Positions 1-6,773 of a DNA stretch of 19,129 nucleotides are shown piece by piece. The notes under the pieces were generated by a model. The model worked only from the letters and a program-made list of their open reading frames with translations, made no database searches and was not told the origin of the DNA. The stretch is from Parvibaculum sp049651025 (lineage in GTDB: Bacteria > Pseudomonadota > Alphaproteobacteria > Parvibaculales > Parvibaculaceae). Location: the NCBI RefSeq assembly GCF_049651025.1, contig NZ_JBASBH010000006.1:1-19129 (forward strand), written 5' to 3'. A program made the position numbers and the translations under genes. The first letter of the stretch is position 1. Each line of letters begins with the position of its first letter.

Positions 1-4
1 AAGA

Positions 5-38
5 CCCTCACCCAACCCTCTCCCAGAGGGAGAGGGCT
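5..38. repeat. Dispersed palindromic repeat, copy 1
   Basis: These 34 bases are identical to 7596-7629, and a related inverted copy lies at 7653-7710. The core is palindromic (CCCTCTCCC / GGGAGAGGG around AGA). Repeats of this CCCTCACCC...GAGAGGG kind are common between genes in GC-rich proteobacteria and behave like REP elements. Just beyond it, at 46-77, an imperfect hairpin (AAGAC...GTCTT arms) lies directly after the stop of the leftward gene and could end its transcript. No gene is seen in 1-77. Confidence 0.8.
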
Positions 39-77
39 AGAATTAAGACCTCTCTCCCTCCAAGCGAGGAGGAGTCT

Positions 78-1172
78 TCAAAACGCCTTGATTTCTTTTG
101 ACTGCTTGCAGACCAGAATCTTCGGATCGAAGACATTCCCGATCAGCATCAGGTCGCCATAGCCCGCCGCGACGCTTGCGCCGGAAATGTCCTGGCCGAG
201 ATTGAGATAGATCGTGCCTGCGCGACCGCCGCCACCGGGGGCAAGTTCGACGCGGATGACCTGGCTCGGCGACGGTTTGCGCGGATCGCTCCCATGCGAG
301 ATGAGCGATGTCAGCTTCGGATGGGCGGCGATGAGAAGCGAGCCGTCTTCCTGGACATCGATATTGTCGACGCCGGAACCGAGCGGCGTGTAGTCGCTGG
401 GCACAAGATCGCCGGTCATCGGATCGCGCTTGTAGACATGCAGCGCAAGGCCGAGCATTTCAGTTGCATAGATCGACTTGCCGTCGGCGCTGACATTGAT
501 GCCGTTTGCAAAGCTCAGGCGGCTGGCCACGACGCGCATCGACTTGCCGTCGAAATAGACGATGTCCGAATTCCGCTTCAGAAGCAGATCGTCGATCATC
601 TGCCGGGTCGGGCCGGTCGAGCCGTGATCGTTGGTTGCGTAGAAAGTCTCAGGCCCGACAGCCACAACGTCATTGGGCGAGACGAGAAGCGGATCGGCGA
701 CGGTCTTCACATGCGTGAGCATGCCGTCTGCGGCAACGTCGAAAATCTCGATCGTATGGCCGCCCGCGGCGGGATGATTGACGGCGAAAAGACGGCGCGA
801 ACCGTCGGCGCCGACATAAAGGCTGATGCCATGCGGGCGGAAATCGGCGGGCTCGCTCGCGGTCACCGGATGCAACGCCCACTGACCTTCCGGCGCGGTG
901 AGGTCGATCGTGTAGATGCCGCCGCGAACGCCCTTGTGGCCGGCCATTGCGGCGCGACGATCATAGGCGGAGACGAAGGCAAGGCCGCGCTTGCGGTCGA
1001 TCTGAATATCTTCAGGTCCGGGCGGCGACGGGATGGTGGTGCACTGGGCGACGACTTCCTGCTTGATGGCGGTGAAGTAGCCTGCAGCGGCAAGGAACCG
1101 CCAGCCGAGTACGCTGATGATGCCGACGATCACGGCAACGATGATGAGTATCCAGCGCATAGCGGGTGACAT
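78..1172 (-). CDS. Paraoxonase/arylesterase (PON) family protein, membrane-anchored
   Basis: The 364-residue protein matches the paraoxonase fold, a six-bladed calcium beta-propeller whose characterised members hydrolyse lactones and aryl esters. Residues 6-30 form a hydrophobic N-terminal anchor, probably uncleaved as in PON1, so the enzyme likely sits in the inner membrane facing the periplasm. The expected ligands are all visible: E54-D55 (GPED), H114 (PHGIS), H133, N167-D168 (SPND), N223 (FANGIN) and D269-N270 (VDNI). Their numbering is within about one residue of human PON1. C44 and C355 match the PON1 disulfide pair. The start is supported by GGAG six bases before the ATG. It lies 26 bp downstream of the ABC exporter gene on the same strand, so the two may be cotranscribed. 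The substrate is unknown; quorum-signal lactones, xenobiotic lactones or esters are all possible. Confidence 0.85.
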   Translation of the reverse strand: MSPAMRWILIIVAVIVGIISVLGWRFLAAAGYFTAIKQEVVAQCTTIPSPPGPEDIQIDRKRGLAFVSAYDRRAAMAGHKGVRGGIYTIDLTAPEGQWALHPVTASEPADFRPHGISLYVGADGSRRLFAVNHPAAGGHTIEIFDVAADGMLTHVKTVADPLLVSPNDVVAVGPETFYATNDHGSTGPTRQMIDDLLLKRNSDIVYFDGKSMRVVASRLSFANGINVSADGKSIYATEMLGLALHVYKRDPMTGDLVPSDYTPLGSGVDNIDVQEDGSLLIAAHPKLTSLISHGSDPRKPSPSQVIRVELAPGGGGRAGTIYLNLGQDISGASVAAGYGDLMLIGNVFDPKILVCKQSKEIKAF

Positions 1173-1198
1173 TTTTTTCTCCGTTGATCGCGCGAGTT

Positions 1199-3049
1199 CT
1201 AGTGAAGCGCTACGCTTTTCGGCTCCCCGCCAAGGAGGTCGCCGGTGAATTGCAGGCGTGCGAGGCGACTGTAAAGACCGCCCTGACGCATCAGTTCGTC
1301 ATGCGTGCCGCTGGCGGCGATGCGCCCGTCTTCCATGACGATGATGCGGTCGGCCTTGAGCACGGTCGCCAGACGATGCGCGATGACCAAGGTGGTGCGG
1401 CCACGCATCAAACCTTCAAGCGCGACCTGCACCAGCGTCTCGCTCTCGGCATCGAGCGCGCTTGTCGCCTCGTCGAGCAGCAGCACGGGCGCGTCGCGCA
1501 ATATGGCGCGCGCAATGGCGATGCGCTGGCGCTGTCCGCCGGACAGCGTGACGCCGCGCTCGCCAACTTCCGTGTCGTAACCCTTGGGGAGCGTCGTGAT
1601 GAAATCGTGAATGCGAGCGGCGGTGGCGGCGGCGCGCACATCGGCTTCGCTCGCATCGGGGCGGCCATAGCGGATGTTTTCCGCAATGGTCGTTCCGAAA
1701 ACGACTGTCTCTTGCGGCACGACGGCAAGGCGGCGGCGCACTTCGACGGGATCGGCTTTCGCAATATCGACGCCGTCGAGCGTAATGCGGCCCGACTGCG
1801 GATTGTAGAAACGCAGCAGAAGCTGGAAGACGGTGCTCTTGCCCGCCCCGGACGGGCCGACAATGGCGACGGTTTCGCCGGGCGCGACGTCGAGCGAATA
1901 ATCATGCAGCGCGCGCGTATCGCTGCGCGTCGGATAGGCAAAGGAAATGCCTTCGAAACGGATCGCGCCACGCGCGGGCGCGGGCAAGGCGAGAGGCTGC
2001 GCAGGCGCGCGAATTTCAGGCTCGATGGAAATGAGTTCGATGAGACGCTCGGTCGCGCCCGCCGCCATCTGCATGTCGCCCCAGACTTCCGACAGGGCCG
2101 CGAGCGAACCCGCCGCAAAGAGCGCATAGAGAATGAACTGCGCGAGCGAACCGCCCGTCATGTCGCCTGCGATGACGTCCTTCATGCCGAACCAGAGAAC
2201 GCCGACGACGCTCGACAGGCCGAGAAAGAAAATCAGCGCCGTCAGAATGGCGCGCGCGACGATGCGCGCCTTCGCCGTGTCGAAACTGCGCTCGACCGTT
2301 TCAGTGAAACGCTTACGGTCGAGGTCTTCATGCGTGAAGGCCTGAACGGTCTGAATGGCATTGAGGCTTTCGCTGCCGAAGGCGCTGGTATCGGCAAGAC
2401 GATCCTGACTCGCACGCGACAGACGCCGCACCCAGCGACCGAAAACGACGAGCGGCAATACGATCATCGGGATCGCAAGCAGAACGAGGCCGGACAGATG
2501 CGGGCTCGTATAGACCATCATGAAGGCCGCGCCTGCAAAGAGAAACAGGTTGCGCAGCGCGATGGAGGCGGATGAACCGACGACCGTTTTGATGAGCGTC
2601 GTGTCGGCGGTGAGGCGCGAGAGAACTTCGCCGGTGCGCGTCACTTCAAAAAAGGCGGGCGAGAGTTTCAGCACATGGGCGTAAACGGCCTCGCGCAAAT
2701 CGGCGACGACGCGCTCGCCGATCCAGCTCACGAAATAGAAACGCGAGGCGCTGGCAACGCCGAGCACGAGAGCGACAAGGATGAGGGCGAGGAAATACTG
2801 GTCGATGAAACCCGACGTCGCCTGATTATCTCCATGCCGCAACAGATCGACGAGACGCCCGCCCGCCATCGGAAAGGCGAGCGTCGCCAGCGTGGCGAGA
2901 ACGAGCGAGACGAAGGCGGCGGCCAGCATGAAACGATAGCGGCTGACGAATGGCAGAAGCTTGACGATGGGCCGGACAGCCTTGGCGGGCTTGCGGCGCG
3001 CCGCTTCCTCTTCGATCGCCTCGACGGCGGGGTTCGATGCTTCGCTCAT
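1199..3049 (-). CDS. MsbA-like ABC exporter, fused permease and ATPase (half-transporter)
   Basis: The 616-residue half-transporter would act as a homodimer in the inner membrane. An N-terminal membrane domain with about six helices (residues 40-325) precedes an ABC ATPase. The ATPase has Walker A GPSGAGKS (398-405), Q-loop Q446, signature LSGGQ (502-506), Walker B VLLLDE (522-527) and switch histidine H558, so it should hydrolyse ATP. It resembles the MsbA-related alphaproteobacterial family (TIGR02204 type) seen next to varied genes; substrates are usually lipids or amphipathic compounds. The reading frame is open back to 3244, but the ATG at 3047-3049 (MSEASNP) fits family length; the extra N-terminal residues look like translated intergenic DNA. 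The Shine-Dalgarno there is weak (GGAA), so the start is less certain than the rest. It is transcribed divergently from rpmE and upstream of the PON-family gene. Confidence 0.9.
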   Translation of the reverse strand: MSEASNPAVEAIEEEAARRKPAKAVRPIVKLLPFVSRYRFMLAAAFVSLVLATLATLAFPMAGGRLVDLLRHGDNQATSGFIDQYFLALILVALVLGVASASRFYFVSWIGERVVADLREAVYAHVLKLSPAFFEVTRTGEVLSRLTADTTLIKTVVGSSASIALRNLFLFAGAAFMMVYTSPHLSGLVLLAIPMIVLPLVVFGRWVRRLSRASQDRLADTSAFGSESLNAIQTVQAFTHEDLDRKRFTETVERSFDTAKARIVARAILTALIFFLGLSSVVGVLWFGMKDVIAGDMTGGSLAQFILYALFAAGSLAALSEVWGDMQMAAGATERLIELISIEPEIRAPAQPLALPAPARGAIRFEGISFAYPTRSDTRALHDYSLDVAPGETVAIVGPSGAGKSTVFQLLLRFYNPQSGRITLDGVDIAKADPVEVRRRLAVVPQETVVFGTTIAENIRYGRPDASEADVRAAATAARIHDFITTLPKGYDTEVGERGVTLSGGQRQRIAIARAILRDAPVLLLDEATSALDAESETLVQVALEGLMRGRTTLVIAHRLATVLKADRIIVMEDGRIAASGTHDELMRQGGLYSRLARLQFTGDLLGGEPKSVALH

Positions 3050-3237
3050 GGAGTTCCGGCCGAGGAGGGTGAAAACGGGCAGCGCCCTTCGATGGACACC
3101 TATTGCGTTCATATAGCAACAGCTAGGCCGCGCGCCAATCGACGCGTCCGAACCCGCCTGCGGCATGGCCGCGCAAAGGGCGCTAACGACCCGTTTTCGG
3201 CGTTCGGGCGCGTTATGGGCGGCCTGCAACCCTGCGC

Positions 3238-3266
3238 TTGCCACCCGGAAGGAGGGGCGCTATAAG
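3238..3266 (+). promoter_or_regulatory. Probable sigma70 promoter of rpmE
   Basis: TTGCCA (3238-3243) and TATAAG (3261-3266) are separated by 17 bases, close to the housekeeping consensus. Transcription would start near 3273 and give a leader of about 57 nt before the rpmE ATG at 3330. The leader contains short GC-rich inverted repeats. This is a sequence match only. Confidence 0.6.
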
Positions 3267-3329
3267 CCCCCATTCTGGTGGCGCCTCATATAGGCAGCCC
3301 CGCAAGCCCCGCGCCGAGAAGTTAGAGCC

Positions 3330-3560
3330 ATGAAGAAAGACACGCATCCCGACTACCACATGATCACCGTGACCATGACGGACGGGACCACCTTCCAGAC
3401 CCGCTCGACCTATGGTGCAGCAGGGGACACGCTGGTGCTCGACATCGACCCGAACACCCACCCCGCCTGGACCGGCGGCGGCCAGCAGCTCGTCGACCGT
3501 GCCGGTCGCGTCAGCCGCTTCAAGCAGAAATTCGGCAATCTCGGCGGCGCAAAAGCCTGA
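3330..3560 (+). CDS. rpmE: 50S ribosomal protein L31
   Basis: The 76-residue protein matches bacterial L31, a small basic protein at the interface of the two ribosomal subunits. The opening MKKDTHPDYH and the internal DIDPNTHPAWTGG segment (38-50) are typical of alphaproteobacterial L31. It contains no cysteine, so it is a zinc-independent (C-minus) form. It is monocistronic: a promoter lies at 3238-3266 and a strong hairpin terminator starts 21 bases after the stop. The Shine-Dalgarno is modest (GAGAAG upstream of the ATG). Confidence 0.97.
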   Translation: MKKDTHPDYHMITVTMTDGTTFQTRSTYGAAGDTLVLDIDPNTHPAWTGGGQQLVDRAGRVSRFKQKFGNLGGAKA

Positions 3561-3580
3561 GGTTTCGCCTCTCCAAAGAC

Positions 3581-3608
3581 AAAAGCCCCGCAATAGCGGG
3601 GCTTTTTT
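3581..3608 (+). terminator. Rho-independent terminator after rpmE, probably bidirectional
   Basis: A perfect stem AAAAGCCCCGC (3581-3591) / GCGGGGCTTTT (3596-3606) with loop AATA is followed by a T run to 3608. Read on the other strand it also ends in four T residues, so it can serve both rpmE and the convergent rcdA, which stops at 3628. Confidence 0.9.
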
Positions 3609-3627
3609 CGTATCAGTATGGCGCTTG

Positions 3628-4179
3628 TCAGTGGCGGGCGGCGGTTTCGCGGAAAAAGGCCTCGACGCGCGTGAACTGCTCGGCCAGCGGATTGGCGGCG
3701 CTGTAAAACCCCGGGCGACCGCGAAGCTGATTGTCCAGTCGCTCGACACGGGCATAAAGCCGCTCGGAATCCTCAATCAGCTCCAGAAGCCGGGCCGGAA
3801 GCACGGCTGAACCGGCCATGCGGGGCGAACGCGCGATTTCCTTGGTGGCGAGACGGTATTTCTCGGACTTCGCCTCTTCCGGCGTGATTTCGCCCTCATG
3901 CACCGCCTTGCGCACGAGCAGCCAGGCTGCAACCTGCATCAACCTTGTGGTGAGGCGCATGCTTTCGCCCGCATAGGCCAGAGAAGCGTCCCTGGAGAGG
4001 TTTCGCGCCGCCTCGCGGCCCGGACCATCAAGATAGGCCGAGGTATCCTCCACGAGCTGCATTCCCTCGCGATAGGTGCGCTCGAACAGGCCCGACGACA
4101 TGAATTCGGCAAGCGTCACCGACGCCTCGCCCGGCTCCGCAAAAACCACATCGTTTCCGCTATGCAGATCGACACTCAT
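3628..4179 (-). CDS. rcdA: Regulator of CtrA degradation RcdA (DUF1465)
   Basis: The 183-residue, mostly helical cytosolic protein matches the DUF1465/RcdA family. In Caulobacter, RcdA joins the CpdR-RcdA-PopA adaptor hierarchy that delivers the master regulator CtrA and other substrates to ClpXP during the cell cycle. Recognisable stretches are the FMSSGLFERTYREGM segment (26-40), the central RLTTRLMQVAAWLL helix (75-88) and the RLLELIEDSERLYARV helix (130-145). The frame is open to 4242, but the ATG at 4177-4179 (MSVDLHSGND) has AAGGGG about eight bases upstream and gives the normal family length. It converges on rpmE. The function is transferred from the family; no partner gene (cpdR, clpX, ctrA) is in the window. 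Confidence 0.9.
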   Translation of the reverse strand: MSVDLHSGNDVVFAEPGEASVTLAEFMSSGLFERTYREGMQLVEDTSAYLDGPGREAARNLSRDASLAYAGESMRLTTRLMQVAAWLLVRKAVHEGEITPEEAKSEKYRLATKEIARSPRMAGSAVLPARLLELIEDSERLYARVERLDNQLRGRPGFYSAANPLAEQFTRVEAFFRETAARH

Positions 4180-4283
4180 TCCCAACCCCTTGCTCCCCTG
4201 TGCCGTAGCGGCACATCTGAGCCTTAAGGGATCAACTTCCATGCCAGCGGAGCGGACGCGCCGACGAGAGGTGGGAGTTTTTT

Positions 4284-4313
4284 AAAAAAAGAGCCGCGGA
4301 ATGCCCGCGGCTC
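4284..4313 (-). terminator. Strong rho-independent terminator, leftward
   Basis: The stem GAGCCGCGG/CCGCGGCTC (4291-4299 with 4305-4313, loop of five) is perfect over nine pairs and is followed on the minus strand by seven T residues (4290-4284). It must end a leftward transcript from the right, either the proposed small RNA or the DUF1192 mRNA. It lies upstream of rcdA (ATG at 4179), so rcdA needs its own promoter in 4180-4283. Confidence 0.88.
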
Positions 4314-4385
4314 AGTTCTAACAGGGAGGCGTCAAACAGAGTGGATAGGAACCACTCAAATCCAGACCAAACTGGATTACGCAAG
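4284..4385 (-). ncRNA. Candidate structured small RNA with its own terminator
   Basis: On the minus strand this gap between the DUF1192 gene and rcdA holds three hairpins in a row. Hairpin 1 is AATCCAG/CTGGATT (4378-4372 with 4365-4359, loop TTTGGT). Hairpin 2 is GAGTGG/CCACTC (4357-4352 with 4344-4339). Both could be enclosed by GCGT (4382-4379) pairing with ACGC (4332-4329). An unpaired CCTCCCTGTT stretch (4329-4320), complementary to Shine-Dalgarno sequences, follows, then a perfect 9-bp terminator stem and seven T residues. Hairpins plus an exposed anti-Shine-Dalgarno segment plus a terminator is a layout typical of trans-acting alphaproteobacterial sRNAs. I saw no convincing promoter. 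The alternative is a long structured 3' UTR of the DUF1192 mRNA, which ends about 140 bases upstream. I do not recognise a named family. Confidence 0.45.
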
Positions 4386-4525
4386 GTCACCCTAGCGCTT
4401 GCATGTTTATCAAATCGTTAAACTAGGGGCAAACTGACAGGTTCTCAGTTATTAACACACACCTAAGGTTTTACCTTTTTCCCTCGTTAAAAATCTATTG
4501 GATGAAGGGGTTAGCGTAGCGCACC

Positions 4526-4726
4526 CTATTTTTTAAACAGGGCTTCAGCCGCCGATCGCGTCCCGTGTTTTCGCTCGAGCTGAGCCCGGATTCGTGCAAT
4601 TTCGGTTTCGAGCGATTTGATTCGCTCCTGAAGCTCCTCGATCCCGAGCAGGCTGAGATCCTCGCGCGCCAGCGCCGCCAATGCTTCGCCGCGTCGCTTG
4701 CGGGGTTCAAGATCGTCTGTGTCCAT
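4526..4726 (-). CDS. DUF1192 family small coiled-coil protein
   Basis: The 66-residue protein has the DUF1192 pattern: an acidic N-terminus, a heptad-like helix (LGIEELQERIKSLETEIARI, about residues 27-46) and a conserved ending close to R-S-A-A-E-A-L-F. The function is unknown; the family is largely restricted to alphaproteobacteria. An ATG three codons earlier (4733-4735) directly abuts the Shine-Dalgarno AGAAGGA (4741-4735), whereas the ATG at 4724-4726 sits eight bases from it, so the later start is chosen. It is divergent from the quinone oxidoreductase, with only 87 bp between the two starts. The stop-to-terminator distance on its strand is over 200 bases. Confidence 0.85.
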   Translation of the reverse strand: MDTDDLEPRKRRGEALAALAREDLSLLGIEELQERIKSLETEIARIRAQLERKHGTRSAAEALFKK

Positions 4727-4813
4727 GGGCCTCATCCTTCTGCAGTCCGGTTGCCAGTGTGGAAGGCCGGGGCTAGACCTTCAAGCCCGCCAACCTGTGC
4801 CCGAGGTGATCCC

Positions 4814-5815
4814 GTGAGCTCCACCCTGCCCGCCACCATGACCGCCATTGCCATCTCGAAGCCCGGCGGACCCGAAGTGCTCGTTCCCCGCGAAATTGCG
4901 AGGCCGGAGCCTGCCTTGGGAGAAATTCTGGTCCGGGTCGAAGCGGCAGGCGTGAACCGGCCCGACACGATCCAGCGCATGGGCCTCTACCCCGCCCCGC
5001 CCGGCGCGCCCGAAACGCCCGGCCTCGAAATCGCCGGTGAGGTTGTCGCCATCGGCGCGGGCGTCACCGCATGGAAGGTGGGCGAGCGCGTTTGCGCCCT
5101 CGTCGGCGGCGGCGGATATGCGCAATATTGCACCGTGCATGAAAGCCATGCGCTGCCGATCCCCAAGGGCTTCAGCGCCATCGAGGCGGCGGCGTTGCCT
5201 GAAACCTTCTTCACCGTCTGGACCAATGTCTTCGAGCGCGGCGCGCTGAAGGGCGGCGAAACGTTCCTCGTGCATGGCGGATCGAGCGGCATCGGTACGA
5301 CGGCGATCCAGCTTGCCCATGTCTTCGGCGCGCGCGTTTTCGCGACCGCAGGCTCGGCGGAGAAATGCGCTGCCTGCCTCGACCTCGGCGCGGAAGCGGC
5401 AATCAATTATCGCGAGCAGGATTTCGTCGCCGAGGTGAAGAAGCTCACCGGCAATCGCGGCGTCGACGTCATCCTCGATATGGTGGGCGGCGACTATATC
5501 GCCCGCAACATTCAGGCGGCCGCACAGGACGGGCGCATCGTCCAGATCGCCTTCCTCAACGGCTCGGTGGCGGAGATCAACTTCATGCCGATGATGCTGA
5601 AACGCCTTACGCTGACAGGCTCCACGCTTCGTCCACGGAGCATAGAAGAGAAGGCGGCGCTTGCCCGCGTGCTGCGCGAGAAGGTCTGGCCGCTGCTCGA
5701 TACCGGCCGTGTGCGCCCGCGCATCGACGCCACCTTCCCGCTGGCCGAAGCGTCAAAGGCCCATGAACTCATGGAAAAGAGCAGCCATATCGGGAAAATC
5801 GTTCTGACGCTCTGA
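4814..5815 (+). CDS. NAD(P)H quinone oxidoreductase, PIG3 / zeta-crystallin type
   Basis: The 333-residue zinc-independent medium-chain dehydrogenase matches the PIG3-type quinone oxidoreductases (TIGR02824), cytosolic enzymes that reduce quinones or enones with NADPH. It shows the N-terminal GroES-like segment (VEAAGVNRPD, 42-51; PGLEIAGEV, 69-77) and the nucleotide-binding HGGSSGIG (154-161), the form this family has in place of a classical GxGxxG. No catalytic-zinc ligands are apparent. A GTG at 4814 is taken as the start because AGGTGA/GAGG lies just upstream and the resulting N-terminus (SSTLPATMTAI) resembles homologues; the internal ATG at 4838 has no Shine-Dalgarno. The natural substrate cannot be told from sequence. 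Confidence 0.9.
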   Translation: MSSTLPATMTAIAISKPGGPEVLVPREIARPEPALGEILVRVEAAGVNRPDTIQRMGLYPAPPGAPETPGLEIAGEVVAIGAGVTAWKVGERVCALVGGGGYAQYCTVHESHALPIPKGFSAIEAAALPETFFTVWTNVFERGALKGGETFLVHGGSSGIGTTAIQLAHVFGARVFATAGSAEKCAACLDLGAEAAINYREQDFVAEVKKLTGNRGVDVILDMVGGDYIARNIQAAAQDGRIVQIAFLNGSVAEINFMPMMLKRLTLTGSTLRPRSIEEKAALARVLREKVWPLLDTGRVRPRIDATFPLAEASKAHELMEKSSHIGKIVLTL

Positions 5816-5855
5816 CGGAAATTTTCTCGTTCGCTCACGCTGATATTCGCGACAC

Positions 5856-5880
5856 GGAACCAAACGGGACAGTCGCCGTT
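5856..5880 (+). promoter_or_regulatory. EcfG-type general stress promoter
   Basis: GGAAC (5856-5860), a 16-base spacer and CGTT (5877-5880) match the known consensus for the alphaproteobacterial EcfG/SigT general stress sigma factor (GGAAC-N16/17-CGTT). It faces the SYLF-domain gene, whose ATG is about 108 bases downstream; the predicted transcript would begin near 5887. It is the only GGAAC...CGTT pair I noticed in the intergenic regions. Confidence 0.65.
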
Positions 5881-5887
5881 ATATGGG

Positions 5888-5920
5888 GGCAATGGGAGAC
5901 AAGCTGTCTCCCGCCTTTTT
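5888..5920 (+). terminator. Terminator-like hairpin in the SYLF gene leader
   Basis: An 8-bp perfect stem GGGAGACA/TGTCTCCC (5894-5901 with 5905-5912, loop AGC) can be extended by GGC/GCC around a small bulge and is followed at once by five T residues (5916-5920). It may terminate the upstream quinone oxidoreductase transcript (stop at 5815). If transcription starts at the EcfG box just upstream, the same hairpin sits at the very 5' end of the stress mRNA and could attenuate or stabilise it. Confidence 0.65.
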
Positions 5921-5988
5921 CAAATGCATTTCCCTCCGTGTGAGGATGGTTAGCATAGAAGCCACCATAAAATAATGGAGTTCCCGAC

Positions 5989-6549
5989 ATGGCGAACACA
6001 AGACGCTTTTTCATGGCGTTGCTTTTTGCAATCGCGACCACAGTCTCGCTCGGCACGCTTCAGGGCGCGCATGCGGCAACGGCTGAAGACCTGAACACCG
6101 ATGCCGGCCAGGCGTTGAAGAAGCTCTATCAGACGAACCCGACGGCTGAAAAAATCGGCCATCAGGCGAAAGCCATCCTGATCTTCCCGTCAATCGTCAA
6201 GGCCGGCCTCGTCTTCGGCGGTGCCTATGGTGAAGGTGTGCTCGAAAAGAACGGCAAGCCCATCGACTACTACAACTCCGTGACGGGCTCCTGGGGCCTT
6301 CAGGCCGGTGCCCAGTCCTATGGCTATGTCGTTTTCCTGATGAACAACAAGGCCGTGAAGTACCTTGAAGACAGCCATGGTCTCGAAATCGGCGTCGGCC
6401 CGACCGTGGTCGTCGTGGATGAGGGCGCGGCCAAGAACCTCTCGACCTCGACCCTGAAAGATGACGCCTATGCCTTCATTTTCGACCAGCAGGGCCTGAT
6501 GGCTGGCGTCAGCATCGAAGGCACGAAGATCACCAAGATCAAGCGCTAA
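5989..6549 (+). CDS. Exported SYLF-domain (YSC84-related) lipid-binding protein
   Basis: The 186-residue protein has a clear signal peptide: basic MANTRR, a hydrophobic core, and a likely cleavage after AHA at residue 29. The mature part is a single SYLF/YSC84 domain: KAILIFPSIVKAGLVFGGAYGEGVL (about 61-85), SWGLQAGAQSYG (residues 101-112), and a C-terminal half ending GVSIEGTKITKIKR. In eukaryotes this domain binds phosphoinositides; bacterial versions are periplasmic or envelope proteins of poorly defined role. No lipobox cysteine is seen. GGAG lies eight bases before the ATG. The upstream EcfG-type box suggests induction in general stress, fitting an envelope-protection role, though that is inference. 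A hairpin terminator follows. Confidence 0.9.
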   Translation: MANTRRFFMALLFAIATTVSLGTLQGAHAATAEDLNTDAGQALKKLYQTNPTAEKIGHQAKAILIFPSIVKAGLVFGGAYGEGVLEKNGKPIDYYNSVTGSWGLQAGAQSYGYVVFLMNNKAVKYLEDSHGLEIGVGPTVVVVDEGAAKNLSTSTLKDDAYAFIFDQQGLMAGVSIEGTKITKIKR

Positions 6550-6576
6550 GCCTCTCCTCAAGGCTCGACATCAAGG

Positions 6577-6602
6577 AAACCCGCCCCGAAAAGGGCGGGT
6601 TT
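6577..6602 (+). terminator. Rho-independent terminator after the SYLF gene
   Basis: The perfect 10-bp stem AAACCCGCCC/GGGCGGGTTT (6577-6586 with 6593-6602, loop CGAAAA) starts 28 bases after the stop codon. The T tract is short, with a second TTTT a few bases later. Confidence 0.8.
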
Positions 6603-6693
6603 CTGCCGTTTTGGTTCGAGGTGGTGGGGGAGAGAATTGCCCGTCCTGATTGAAAATTCCGCTTATTCCACTTTCTTTAGGACACCTTTCGCC

Positions 6694-6702
6694 CTATATA
6701 AC
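6694..6702 (+). promoter_or_regulatory. Possible -10 element of the trcR promoter
   Basis: CTATATAAC lies about 72 bases before the trcR ATG in a locally AT-rich stretch and resembles the alphaproteobacterial -10 box. I could not find a good -35 at the right distance, so this is tentative. Confidence 0.35.
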
Positions 6703-6773
6703 GCCCATACCCGCTCTCAACAGACGAGACAAAGGGTTCATCCGGCAACCCCGGGTGGATCAGAGGAACACAC

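Noticed and set aside
1166..2575. Long rightward open frame (469 codons) opposite the ABC exporter
   Set aside because: It is antisense to an unmistakable ABC transporter. Its product is arginine/aspartate-rich with no recognisable domain, as expected for the opposite strand of GC-rich coding DNA.
3050..3244. Extended N-terminus of the ABC exporter
   Set aside because: The extra 65 codons cover the divergent promoter region, have no helix pattern and make the protein longer than its family.
4315..4525. CtrA-binding sites (TTAA-N7-TTAA) in the AT-rich gap near rcdA
   Set aside because: Several TTAA words occur, but none are paired at the required spacing.
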